Shown here piece by piece: positions 25,490-38,800 of a stretch of 64,000 nt of DNA. How positions within the stretch are numbered: position 1 is the first letter of the stretch; every line of letters starts with the position of its first letter. The stretch covers positions 8,675,468 to 8,739,467 of the forward strand of contig OU342809.1 of the NCBI GenBank assembly GCA_910591455.2, given 5' to 3'. Below the pieces are notes generated by a model. It was not told the origin of the DNA. It did no database searches and saw nothing but the letters and a program-made list of their open reading frames with translations. The position numbers and the translations under genes were made by a program. Origin of the DNA: Pholis gunnellus (lineage: Eukaryota; Chordata; Actinopteri; Perciformes; Pholidae).

Positions 25490-25780
25490 TAAGGCTTAAA
25501 GTTAGATCAATAAGGGCGTGTCCGCTTTGAGTGTCTACTCTGATGACAGGAGCCACCTACTTTGATCTTCACAAGGCTCCTCAGACCCCTATAGGGCACG
25601 ACACAGAGACGACATCCACTCAGGTTATGGTTTTGACGATGAGAGCCACGGGACTCAACCATACACCACAGTGGACAAAAAGGACTAAAACCTTTTATAA
25701 GTTGCGTAAAGCTGCAAAGAGATTGATAATATGGGGGCTACCTGGTTTTCACTTGGTTTGGCGATAGTAAACCATTTCAT
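25490..25780. repeat. Candidate interspersed repeat
   Basis: The block aggcttaaagttagatcaat followed by aagggcgtgtccgctttgag resembles the head of a dispersed fish repeat often met as agcttaaagct...gggcgtggcc. Identity is from memory only. Confidence 0.35.
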
Positions 25781-26386
25781 ATTACACAATGATTTATGGC
25801 CAACATTAAAAACATTGTTTAATGGCGTTTTAAAGGGCATTAACTTCGGGTGACCATTTTCCACTGCACATTCTTCATGTAGGTGTACTATTGTATATTC
25901 TAGCGGAACATGATAAACATCTATGTAAGCGCTAAAACAAGTAGGCCTATAGCATTATAATAATTTTAATCGCGGTGAAAACTGGGACATTTTGGTGTTT
26001 TATTTGGGACATCAGGTAACCGAACTTTAACCTCAAATCAAGTTAGTGAGCCCTTGTTAACAAACAGCGGCAGAATGGTCTTTAATCCAAACTCTGTATG
26101 GTTTCTTTTCACAAATACTTACATTATTATATCGGCAGAAATTAAAGTAAAAGTTTGGTGCTGCCTCAATGTGAGTGAGTGTTTTAACAGTTAGCACTGA
26201 TCCCAACTTCCTCCTCGAGCTCTAGAGTTACACCTAAAAACAATGTGCATAGCCTGTAATTATTATACAATCCAAATGATAACCTTACACTGCCAGGCTG
26301 TTAACGTAACGGGTAGAAACGCGGGTTTTGTCAATATCGGTTCGTTTCATAGCTAGCAATCATTAATTATTCACTGAATAGAGGAC

Positions 26387-26387
<1 letters not shown>

Positions 26388-26420
<33 letters not shown>
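26388..26420. repeat. (CA)n microsatellite
   Basis: CA dinucleotide run of about 33 bases, 430-460 bases upstream of the tasor2 start codon. Confidence 0.95.
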
Positions 26421-26423
<3 letters not shown>

Positions 26424-26592
26424 AGGAGAAGAGAACCGCAGGCGCAGACTAGCTCCACCAACACGATCAGTGTGGTGTAGACTTTCAAGATGGAGGTTTC
26501 TCCTCGATAGGTTTCTGTTTCTATTTCGAAACGGACTATACTGCGCTGATCACCCCTGTGAGAAGACCGAGGATCTGTTTTAACTGAAAAGA

Positions 26593-26836
26593 ATGTATTC
26601 CCCAAAATGAGCGGATTTAACTGGACGTTTTTCCTCCTACGTGTTCGGACGGGTGCATATTTTCTGTAACTTCCTGGTTGTCGCATTAATATGTCAGTTG
26701 AAACTGCGGCGAAAGCTCAAGTTACTTTGGACGGTTCTCCCGTTTACAGCACCACACGGGACTTCATATTTATATTGTAATGTTTAAGAACAACTGTTTT
26801 CACCGAAGGGCAAAACGAGAACGACAGATGTCATAA
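26593..26836 (+). promoter_or_regulatory. Chain of short upstream ORFs before tasor2
   Basis: Four small frames sit nearly end to end before the main ATG at 26847: 26593-26610 (5 codons), 26607-26669 (20 codons), 26691-26780 (29 codons) and 26780-26836 (18 codons). The first overlaps the second in ATGA, and the third overlaps the fourth in TAATG. The last stop is 10 bases from the main ATG. The 29-codon frame is in phase with tasor2, so its TAA at 26778-26780 also proves that the main ATG is the first in-frame start. Whether all lie in the mature leader depends on the unknown transcription start. Confidence 0.55.
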
Positions 26837-26846
26837 GTATTCAGCA

Positions 26847-29800
26847 ATGGAAAGTGGGAATGGAGGTGCCTCGAGTAAAGGTGACGAGCTTCTTTTTTTG
26901 TCTGCTCTTTTGTTTTTTTCCCTCTCCTCCTCGTGTAACGTAACTTTCAACAAGAAATGTGGATCGAATATGTATTTCCACGTGAAGTATTTGTGAGATA
27001 TCCACCTCCTGTTCTCGTGTGATTAGCCTTAAAGAAAATGACGCGTGGATAACGTGTCGTGTCTCACAGTACAAAAAGTCCCAGCCCTGTGAAACTTTTT
27101 CCTCGTGGAACAATTTGCTGTAATTTCTCTCGTGTCGCTTGCATGTCATACTAACGATTGCACTTTTTGTGTACTTCTAGGTGTTTTAGTACCTGTCTCA
27201 GAACGGTCTGACGTCTTTCAAAGCAGTATTTTGGCCCCACTTAAAAGTGCGTACTTGTACGAGGAGTCGAGACGGTCTTTCAGGTATAAGTCCGCTGTGC
27301 TGGTAAAAAACACAGCACTGGAAGAAAAGGTCAGTGCAAATCTTTAGCCATTAAATATTAAGCTACGTGTAATGGCTAACCTTAAATATGTTTAATCATT
27401 AGTGGCACAGGGTTTGATGTCATAGATATCCTTTTTTTGGTGTAAATATTCCCATTTGATTCATTTATATTCATTTGTATATTATATCCTTTATGTTAAA
27501 GAAACATTGTAAAGAAATGGTGGAACTGCTCTTAAATGCCGCAAGAGGAACCTCAAACATGTCCTGTAAATGACATTTTCCAGCTTTCAAACTCATTTCT
27601 TCTTCCTTCTTTTCACACCAGTACAATGCTTTCCGTGAAAAGAGACGAGAAGTAGGCTATTCAGAGGAGGAGCTGAAGGAATCTTATGGCTTTTTGCTGT
27701 TTGAGGATATCAACCAGGTAAAACGCTGGCACGTCTGAGAAAAGTCATGCTCAAACAAATCCCAGTGGTTATGCTCACATCGCTATATTTGTGTCCGTTT
27801 GAAGGCAAATGCACTGAGTGAAACTGGTGTGCTCACTGGAAACGGCACATGTACGACTCTGGGAGATCCCTCGAAAGGTAAATATTGTTGATTTTATGTT
27901 TTTCCTCCTCTCACACGGCCGCTGTGTCGACCAGTAGTGAGGTCACAGCGACATGTTGGCACCACCACCAACCTACAGGTCACATTACTATGCAGAGAAC
28001 ATCCACGTAAACACTTGGAAACAAAAACTGTTGTAAAATACAACATGCATTTACGTACTAGTCACTTGACTAAAACGGAAAGAATTACAATGAGCCGTTT
28101 ATTTAAAGTTATTACCTTTTGTTCATGCATGCAGCCCGTCCAAAGTGCAACGTAGATCGAGCTAAAGAAAGGTCCATGTTGAGAGTTTGGCTGACTCCTG
28201 CCTTTGAAAGTGAAAGCAAGTTTAAAAAGCTGTGTGAATGTATACAAATGAAAGTGGAAGACTTTCTGCCGTGAAACAGAAACTAAATGTTGGCCCACGG
28301 GATATGAATTGTGTTGAAAGCAGAAAGACGGTAAGACACAGCATTTGTTTTCTGTTTCCCAGTAGCTGTTTCTTTGTAACGTGGATCTCATTCAACTGTG
28401 ACATGAATTCCCATGATGTTTTGCTTTATAACTTCATATTTGAAATGTTTCCTCTCAAATATTTTGTCTATTATCCTTCAAAACACTGTGATAAGTGTGG
28501 AAGTTCTGAGGTGTAATCGTTTGGCCAAAGTCCTTGTTTTTCTGTAAATGTTGGTGTGAATCTGCGCACGAGACCAAGAGCTCCACCGTGTCACATGTTG
28601 TTGAATGTAGCAGCGTTGCGCGGGGTTAAGTTAGGTTGTGCTTCACATCCATGTCTGTTCTTGCCTGTACTCCGCTTAAGTTCCAGTGCACATTGCAATG
28701 CTGCTATCACAGACTTCCTCAAATACCTTCACATAACTGACGCATTTATTTCAAGCGTTACGACTGCGTTGCCCAAGGCCGAAAGAGACATTTTGAAAGG
28801 TTACACAGCCTTTTTTTTTCTTTTCTATTATGTCGTAACTTTCTTCACATTGTCAGCAGCACACTGCTAGCAGGGGAGTATAGCAGACACACCAAACCTG
28901 TCAAACCAGGTTTTATGTTTGACTCTTTGTTCAGCCACCGACGTTCAGACTTGCAACCTGAGAGAATTTACCTGAATGCGACCTGTTGTCAAGTTTCTTA
29001 TCTTTGCTCACTATGTGAATGTATTGTAATAAAATCTTCACCAAAATCCTATCATCTGGTGACCATTAGAGGTTCTGCTGGGAGATTGCCCTTTCTCCTT
29101 GTGGAATCAATAAAGTTTGATTTGCTGTGTGGAAACTTAAGAATTAACAGTGCGAGTAAAGTTTTCACTGCTTGTCGACTTTCTTTTTTATCTTAAAATC
29201 TGTTGTTGGTGAGCGTAAAGAAATGTATGTATTATGTCTTATTAAAAACTGTACAAAGAGCTTAATGTGACATTGCTTTCACCTTTAGCTGCAGTGGGTT
29301 CAGGTCACTGGTAATGGTGTGGTGTGTCCTTGACAGCCGTGACTCATTTGCCTTTCCGGGTGTGGCCTTGCGGCTATCAGAGTGGCAGTTTGGAAAGGCA
29401 CTCTGAAGTTATGAGTTAATTATTCTAGTTTTTTTAATTATATCCTGAAAAAAGAATCTCTTTCGTGGCCATTCCTGTATTTATTTTTAAGTGAAAGTCT
29501 TCTGTGTTTACTCAGGTGTTTACATATCAATGTACTCTGACTGTCTGGATCTTAATCGCTGGTATCATGGGAAGTCTGGATACATTGCCATCATCAGGCT
29601 GTCAAAGGTATTGAAATAATGAAATTGTGAAACGTTTTTTTCACTAATAGAAAACAATGTATGAACATCATTGTCCTTTTGTTGTTACCAACAGGGTAGA
29701 GTTAAACAAGTTTTGGAGAACTACACCCAGAACTTCACTGCGCCCACTGTGGGGTTTGACTGCCATGTGTCCGAACAGCTGCCCTCAGTGTCTCCCAAAA

Positions 29801-32800
29801 CCAGCTCTTTTCTTGCCTTTGAGAGAACTCAGGTATGTAGAGGCATGTAGCGGGTGATGGAAAAACATGCAGTGATAATACTTTGTGTCTTTCCTCTCTG
29901 TCTGTGTGTTGACACATCTTTGTGAGCACAATATTGTTGAGTGCCTAAATGCATGGTGCTAAGCGAAATATGTCTTGTTTTGTCCACGCAGTATTACATG
30001 TATGAGCTGGTAGATGATGGAAGCAATGTGACAATTCAATCGCCCAGCGCTGCCTATCCTATTGCCATTGTGTCATTTTCATATACGGATACCAAAGCAA
30101 CGCTTGAAGCACCACAGGAGAAAAGGTACTCACTCCAGCAACTCAAATTGCATTTCATACAAATTGAAAATAGTTGAGTCACGTTGATTAATTGTTTCCT
30201 GATTTCTCTTTTCAGTGAGGAGAAAAAACTCGGTAAGTAACATGTAATTAATGGCAAACCTAGTGTTTCTCCATACTTATTGCCGTCAAAAAGAGATACA
30301 ATAGCACTGCCCTAAAGTAGTTCGGCACAATAAATGGCTCATATACAGCTACTGTCTAAAAATGTATTTGAAATGAATACATAGCAATATTCTAATACAA
30401 TACTCTTGTACCAATATCCATTGACTGACAAAGGAAAGTTATACATTTATTTTCTTATTTTAAATAATTGTTTTCTTTGCCCCTAGTTCATCAATACTTT
30501 CCGTGGAGGGGCCAGCTTCAAATAGGCCCACAGTTCTATGATGTTGGGCTGCGATCTACAGCAGGGGCCTTGATCCCCGCAGTACTGTAAGTTAAGATGT
30601 GCACATAGAAAATGCACTCATTTTTTATTCTTCAATGTCTTCAATAATTTAGATTATATAACCTAACCTGTCTGTGCTTTGTCTTGTTTTTCCATTTTTT
30701 AAGGCCACCAGTGGTTAAAATAGACCAAGCCATTTCCATGTTCAATCTGCGACAGCTGGTGCCAAGGGCCGTTTTTGAAACCTGCTTTTCTGGTGAAGGT
30801 GTGCTGTTAGAAAATAGTTGAAAAAATCAGCCATGTTACACTGGAGTTAAATCTTCAAGGAATGTCTCAACGCAATTCTTTGATTTATTGAACGTTTCAT
30901 TAATGAATTTTGCTTTTTCTTATGTTTGTTTAGTCTTTCTGGATGGCTTGTACTGCAGTCTGTGTGAGTTGGTTTCTTCTGAGGTGGAAGAAACCCACTC
31001 ACTCTCTCTACTTCTGCAGGAGATCAAGGAGAAAGATCTTGTGAGTTTCTGTTTTTAATCCTGCCAGAGATTGCAGGGCTTATTCCATAAATTGTAAAAA
31101 AAATAATAGTCACAAATATGCATCACAGTTAATTAGAGCCCAAAGTGGTGTTTTATGCGACAGTGAGCAACTTTTAAACTCCATTTAAACTGATATGAAA
31201 TGCAGAAAACAAGACAAACCCTAACATTTTTACAATTGTTACAAGCAAATGATTGGTGTTTTTATCAAAGAATGACAAACTATGAATTGATTTTTGAAAT
31301 TGGTCATAATTTTCTCTGTCGATTGTTCTGCATTATGATTTTGTACAATTTTACTTGCTATCCAACATCCAAAAACTCTACCTGACAAACATGCTCATTC
31401 ACGCACAGGCTCTCACTATTCAGCTGAATGATGGTGGTTTTCTTATCCTGTTGCACTCCACCCATTTCCTCACATATGATGGTAAGATATGAAAAGGATG
31501 ACAGAGCACTATGCTGTCAATCTCAGAACAAAACCTGTTGATTTCTATCATATTTAACAACCATGATTCAAGTTCATATTAGATGCATACAGTATCTTTG
31601 TTTTGTTTTCTTCAGATACTGGGTCCAGTGTGACTGATGTCCTGCAAGGCATGTTTGTGTTTCCAAACTCACAAGTCATACAGAGAGGTGATTACAGCAT
31701 ATGTTTAACAGTGGATGTTTTCATTCGATATGTTGATATTTTATGAATACAAAGCAAAGATTTAACAGTTACACTTTCTTGATTTTTTTTTTTTTTTTTT
31801 CACAGACACTAAATTTCGGGAGAAAAAGCTTGCCATCTCATCTGAAATCCTGCATGTTCTACCAGTGCTAAGTTATGCAGAGGGTGAGGTTGAGAAAACA
31901 ACTATTGACCCAAGTGAAGAGCTCTGTGAAGTCTTGGCGCAGCATATGCAGACTTACACAGCACTGATAAATCCTGGGTTGGCATCAAGTCCCACGAGGG
32001 AAGTCAGCATCTTTCCTGATCAGTATGATGTACCAGATGCCCACAAGCACCTCTACTCATCTCCGGAGTGGACCAACAAGGCATGGCAAAGCTTCAGGTC
32101 ATACCTGAGCAAACCAGAGTCTTTTCAACTGCCACTGTCCAAGGCTTCAGAAATCCTGGCGGCTGGACAAGAGGAGAGAATGGAAGACCTTGATGATGAT
32201 GTCTACATCTGTCTGTCATCTCCTGAAGGGCCACCAGACAAATCTGTTGACATAGAGTCAGAAGACCAGTTGACAGGCCAGAGATCTCCTGTAAACAGTG
32301 AAACACCTGCGGACACTTGTATAACAAATGTGGGATCAGAAGTTGATTTAAAAACTGTGCCTCAAAATGTTGTACCAGATGATGTGCAAGCTGGAGAGGC
32401 CACCAAAGACACGGGCAAATCTAATCTGAGTGTGCTGATCAAAGCTGCTGACATGGGGGCAAAAAATCTCCTGACTCCTTCGACATCAGATGACCTTCCT
32501 GCAGAGCTGATTGTCAGCATCACTTCGGCAGAGCAAACTGTCACTGATGAGGGTTTAAGTATGATCAGTACTGTGTCTGCCACAAAGCATAATGACTTTC
32601 AGCTTTCTGGTTTTTCAACAGACAAATTACAAACGGAAGGAGCAAACTATCTGCATGATGAGAGTGTTACAACCAAAAAGGTTTTGGACTGCCCTGAGGT
32701 CACAAATCTCACAAAAACGAAACGGAAGAAACTACGCAGGGGACATTACAAAAGTCGGAAAAAGGTATCTAAAGCTTGCATTAAAACTCGCAGTTTAAAA

Positions 32801-35800
32801 ATACCAGTGGAGGATGACAACTTGAGTCAGAAGGAATACCAGGCAAAGGAATCATCAGGCCATCCACAGTTACGTCATCCTTCAAATAGTGATCGGAGGA
32901 AAGTAAAAATGCGAAAGTGCAAACTATCATCAAAAACTGAAAAGGTGAACTACGCTTCTGTCGGATTAGCAGTACCAGAGGAGGAAAAAACAGACCCTGG
33001 ACAGCAGAGCTTGGAAAGCACCATTTTTATGGACTTTGAAGCTAGTCCTCTGAGAAAGAAAACTGAGCGCTGGGACTTAAAGCCGGTCATCAGCGAATGT
33101 GGAAGAATCTTGGTTCCTCATGGCTCTGTAGATTTTTCTGATCAGATTAAGTCTTTAAAGGAGGGATTTCAATCTACAAAAGATGAAAAGTGTCCTGAAA
33201 AAATGTTGGTGGATACCTCTGTGAATGCTCATGACTCGGACAAAATGGTGCAAGAGTCCAGTTCCACTCCGGAGACGGCAGTGGGCGAAACAGAGGCCAC
33301 AACATCCAAGGATGGAAGGAACCATCTTCAACATGTCAGTGATGTTAATCCTGAACACAGTATTTTAGGACCGTCAGATGATTGCAGTGGTTCATTGACT
33401 CTGAATTCAGAGAGTGGTGAGCATTTTTCAAAGACTGATGGAACAGCAACTCCTCTCTCAGAAACAGTTGAAGGAAAACGCACTGATACCCTCTCCCCAG
33501 GAAAGATTGCCAAAAAGGGTGAATTTCTGTTGAGTAAATTAAAATCAGTTCTTCTACGAGGAAAGAGAAAAATTGATCTCCTTGTGTCAAAGGAAACGAC
33601 GGCAGATACTGCCCAATGCACGGATCCCTGTTTGAAGAAGGGCAAAGTTGACTCGCACTCTGGGAACCTGAAGACTAATTGTGCAATTACAAGTGTCCAG
33701 GACACCAACGTGTGTGTCAAGGAAGTTTCAAAGATGCTGTCAGTTGACCCTATTTTTGCATATGCATTAGGTCTGACCCCTAAAGAGACGACAGATAAGA
33801 TACAGAAAACTGATGGTCGGGATACTCAACCAGAGCAAACCATTTTAGACAAACAACCTCAAATCCTACGCAGACCTTCACCAATCTTTGCGCGAAGGGG
33901 AAGGATTAAAACGCTCAAAAAGCATCAAGGCATCTCTACAGAATATGTTAAAAAGAAATGTAAGTCATATTTATTAAATTTTGCATGGTTGTTTTGCATG
34001 GTTTGTAACATCTCCTCAGTATTGAGCATGACATCAAAACTAACTGACACCTTTCTTGGATCTGTCGCCTCTGCATCTGTCCTTAGCATGCTATCGCTGC
34101 GCTTTGCTAAGTCTTTGCTAAGTCTTTGCTAGTTCTTCATTTGATTTTGGTCTTCTCTTGCTTGTACTGCATTTTGTCTATCTTATGCATCTGCCCCCAA
34201 ATGTGGTGTTGTTGGCTTTTTAAACCAATCCCTTTGTTTGAAACAATGACGTAGTTTACACGTTGGTGACCGGTTTTCTAATGGTAATACATTAGTATAT
34301 TTCAAATGCTTTCAATGTGCTACTTTTTCATTCTGTTACTCTTTTCTCTCCTCTGTTTTGTCTTCACAGGGTGGTTGCATTTTCAAACCCCAGCTTGTTA
34401 TGCCAGTGAAAAACTCAAATTGAAAGAGTGTACTAGGGATAATTCTGTCAGGAAGACTGTTAAGGACAAAGTTAACAGTGCTTGCTCATCTACAGATGCT
34501 TTGAGCTTACTTGCTGACTTGGCACTCAGTGCCAGTAATGACCAGGTTCCACCACAACCTGACCCAGCACTTGAGAGAAAAACTGAGACAAGTTTGAAGA
34601 ACTGTGACCTTTCGAAAGATCTTACCAGTCCTGAGCAAGAGTCAGTTCTTCATTCTCTGCTTAGACAGCCTGCTGCTAGATCCATGCAGCCTCTTGAGTC
34701 TACTTCACCAAACCCTCTTGTGGAAGGCAGTGAATGGGTTGATTTGGTATCTAAAGAACATGCTTACTCATTGCCCCCGTCTTCCTCTCTACTGTTGGGT
34801 TTGCCAGGTACACCTTTCCCGGTATCCCCTTTAAGTGGTTCTACCAGACTGCTGCGACATCACCAGACAATGTATGGCAATGGAATTAAAACACTACACC
34901 CCTCTGTTGGCCAGGAAGACAGTAGTGAACAAAACCACAGGACTCCAGAATACCTGAAAAAACACATGGTGCGAAGAAGAAAGTTCAGACAGTCCCGCAC
35001 CTTTGTTGACAAGGATGGATCTATCCAAGTCACAAAGCAATGGAAAGAAGACTATGACTTTAATCTAGACAGCAAGTTTACAAATGACTCAAAGGATAGA
35101 ACCATCGTCCGAGCCTTACATGGGTATGTACATTTTATTCCTTATTTATCCAAGAAATATAACATAATAGTAAAAAAATTAATTTTAGACTTCACATAAT
35201 TTCAGTGTTGTACTTTTGTATCTAGTTGACAAAAATGGGAATATGTGGTAAAGTGGACTTTTAGTTCAGATGTGATTCAACTGAAAGAGCTAATTTTTGT
35301 ACATTTCACATCTTCGATAGCCCATGGGATTTCTCCCTGCAAGACACCAATGAAGAAGTGCGGCTCATCGTCCACATGTGGATAGGTCTGTTCTACAGCC
35401 GGTCAACAGACAGGTTCTTTAATGTTGACTCATACCCATGTTCAGAAGAGAGTGATTCTTTGGAGATCTCCAGTGGAATGCTATCTGCTCCAGCACAGTC
35501 TGAGCTCAAGGCCAATTCATTTGCTCCTTTTCCGAGTATTACAGACACTTTGATTTCAAAAGCTTTGGACTTCAGCAAAAAAGATGACTCTATGTTGGAC
35601 CAAGGATTAGGGATTTTGGACTTGTCACTGAGAAACTCCAATGCCAAGATTGTCAGTCCAGATCCACAAGTCAACAGAAAAGAGACTTCTGTGTCCATTG
35701 ATCGGAAAGAAGCAAGTGAAACATTAAACACCCTCGAGTCATCCGTGGGACCACAGGAGGCAATCGCAAAACAGGTTGGGTTCTAATGTTCATGTTACAT

Positions 35801-38800
35801 TAAAGACAAACTATTATGTATTTGTTTTTGTCATGATTTTGAGATGGTATTGACGATTATAGATCAATAAATGATCAATTAGTTTGCTTGCCATGCAGTA
35901 ATAAACATTCAATCATTTACATAATTAAGGGGCTACGAATAGAGAACTATTAAAGATATTAGGGTCAGATGGATTGGAAAATACACTGTTTTTCTGGCAG
36001 AGTGCTATGGCATCTGAATGGCAGTCACAAGCTCCCTCTGCAAATCTGCTCAGACCTTTTGGCCATAGCTCTTAACAGTTGTCTCTGCAATGGAGACTTT
36101 GAACAGGGCTCTCTCAGACCTCATGTCCCTTGGGATGCTGAAAAAAAAAGTTCAATTCACCACCACAGAAATGTGCCCAACTGCGTATAGTCCACTAAAG
36201 GTGAAATTCTACATACTAATTGCTGGTTTCAGTGGTTAGTGATCAACTAGACAAGACCTTTGCTTGCTGCCCAAACTAACAATGTTCTAGACCATTCCTT
36301 TCCTTGTGGTTGGTGACCCCTGAACAGAAAAGGCCCTGCCTTTTTTTTGGCTCAGGCTAGCATAGTTGCATTGGGCCAGGCCCAGCTGACAGGCAATACT
36401 GTAAAAACTTCCCTCTGAGGCTTGGCTTCAAGAAGCAGCCCCATTTTCCATATTCCGGATAAGGTGGCTATGTCCTGTTTTGGACTTCTCATAAGGGGGT
36501 TCATACCACTCCTTTTCTGGCCTATAGATATTGATCAATTGGCAATGGGAGAGCCTACCAAGAACTATTGTCCATGACAACACAGCTCCCATGCAAACTC
36601 CTCAATCATCAATGCATACTCCTGGTTGAGCAGAAATAGATTATCTGCAGTTGACCTAAGGGTGAGCTTCAGAGATGGCCAATCACATCTTCCTTTAACC
36701 TTCCCTAATGGGCAGTCTAATGGATGTCCATCCCACCTTCTAAAGTTTGCAGTAGCAGTGTCTTAACATGTCCGTTTTGTGACGCACTCTGGTGATGCAC
36801 ACATTTACCATATGGACTGTGCATACCATGCTGCTGATGTACTGTATGATTGCTACAGGGATTTAATCAACTGACAGGGGATGCCTTTATACATCCTATT
36901 TATTGTATTATGGCTCTGTGTGATTGCTGGACATAAAATGGATAAGAGGACAGAAAAGCAGGGAAATTGAATGCCAAAATGGTACTTATGACTGATGCAC
37001 CCGCATGTCAGACGGCAACTATCTTCTTAAAGGACTTCTTCACCATAAATTTGCCATTTGTATATCAAATGATAATTTTAATGGTGAAGTATACCTTTAA
37101 TATCTAAATTAATACAATGCATTTGTGGTTACCTTTCTAATTGTGATTTACAGTATTCAACCTTAAAAAAATCACTGAGAGAAACACCAGTCATGGTTTT
37201 TAGTGAACAAAAGATATTTGTACTTGATATAATTCTTATTCTGTTTTATTTTTATGCTTTCAGCGTTCCAAAGCGATGGTACACTCCAGAGAGATCATTA
37301 ATGAGATGAATGAAGTCAGAAGTGCCGATGAAAATAAGAGGACTTGTACCCCATTGCAAAAAGCTGGGAGTCTGGAGCACACCAATGTACCATCTTGTAA
37401 AGGTGATGGAACAATCATTTCTGTACGAGAAGAAATGGAAAGGGTATCCGTTCAGCCAGAAAATAATCAAACGGCTTCAGGAATTAGCCTTGTGTTACAT
37501 GGATGCAACAATAAGAAGACGGATATAAAGGATGGAATAGAAAATTCAGAAGCTACAGAGATGAGTTCAGTCCAAAAACATGGAATGGATTCATCCAAAT
37601 CTGTGACAGACAAAGAGGTAGACTCCAACAGAGAAGTATGTGATGTGCTTCATACGGTTGAGCGTGATGAAAATGAAACCAAAGATGGGGAAAACTGGAA
37701 AGTGAAAGAAAAGCCATACCAAGAAGGCAATGTAGAACCTTCTCCAAAAGGGATTCATACAAATGAAGATCCAACAAATGACGAATTGGGTATAGTGTGC
37801 AATGCAAATAGTTTGGAAAATGAGAAGCAGTTACCTACAGAAGAGCCGAAAGCAGTTTCATTAGTCCAAAAACATGGAAGGGATTCATCCAAATCTGTGA
37901 CAGATGAAGAGGTAGACTCCAACAGAGAAGCGGGTGATGTGCTTCATACAGTTGAGCATGATGAAACTCAATCCCATGATGGGGAAAACTGGAAAGTGAC
38001 AGAAAAGCCATACCAAGAAGGCAATGTAGAACCTTCTCCAAAAGGGATTCATACAAATGAAGATCCAACAAATGACGAATTGGGTATAGTGTGTGATGGA
38101 AATGGTTTGGAAAATGAGAAGCAGTTACCTACAGAAGAGCCGAAAGCAGTTTCATTAGTCCAAAAACATGGAAGGGATTCATCCAAATCTGTGACAGATG
38201 AAGAGGTAGACTCCAACAGAGAAGCAGGTGATGTGCTTCATACAGTTGAGCATGAGGAAACTGAATCCCATGATGGGGAAAACTGGAAAGTGACAGAAAA
38301 GCCATACCAAGAAAGCAATGTAGAACCTTCTCCAAAAGGGATTCATACAAATGAAGATCCAACAAATAACGAATTGGGTATAGTGTGTAATGGAAATAGT
38401 TTGGAAAATGAGAAGCAGTTACCTACAGAAGAGCCGAAAGCAGTTGCATTAGTCCAAAAACATGGAAGGGATTCATCCAAATCTGTGACAGATAAAGAGG
38501 TAGACTCCAACAGAGAAGCAGGTGATGTGCTTCATACAGTTGAGCATGAGGAAACTGAATCCAAAGATGGGGAAAACTGGAAAGTGAAAGAAAAGCCATA
38601 CCAAGAAGGCAATGTAGAACCTTCTCCAAAAGGGAGTCCTACAAATGAGGATCCAAGAAACGAAGAATTGGGTATAGTGTGCAATGGAAATGGTTTGGAA
38701 AATGAGAAGCAGTTACCTCCAGAGGAGACGAAAGCAGTTTCAGCAGGCAAGGCTGAAAATGTGAATGAAGATGTGGATTGTTGTTCAGGGCACGAAGGTA

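Larger units (their letters stand above)
23982..26846. other. asb13-tasor2 divergent upstream region
   Basis: About 2.9 kb between two divergently transcribed genes. I see no supported exon. AT-rich sequence fills 24.2-24.7 kb. A repeat-like block lies around 25.49-25.78 kb and a CA microsatellite at 26.39 kb. The final 400 bases are GC-richer and form the likely tasor2 promoter and leader. Confidence 0.6.

Noticed and set aside
37553..38629. Series of near-identical minus-strand frames
   Set aside because: They are antisense shadows of the tasor2 tandem repeats.
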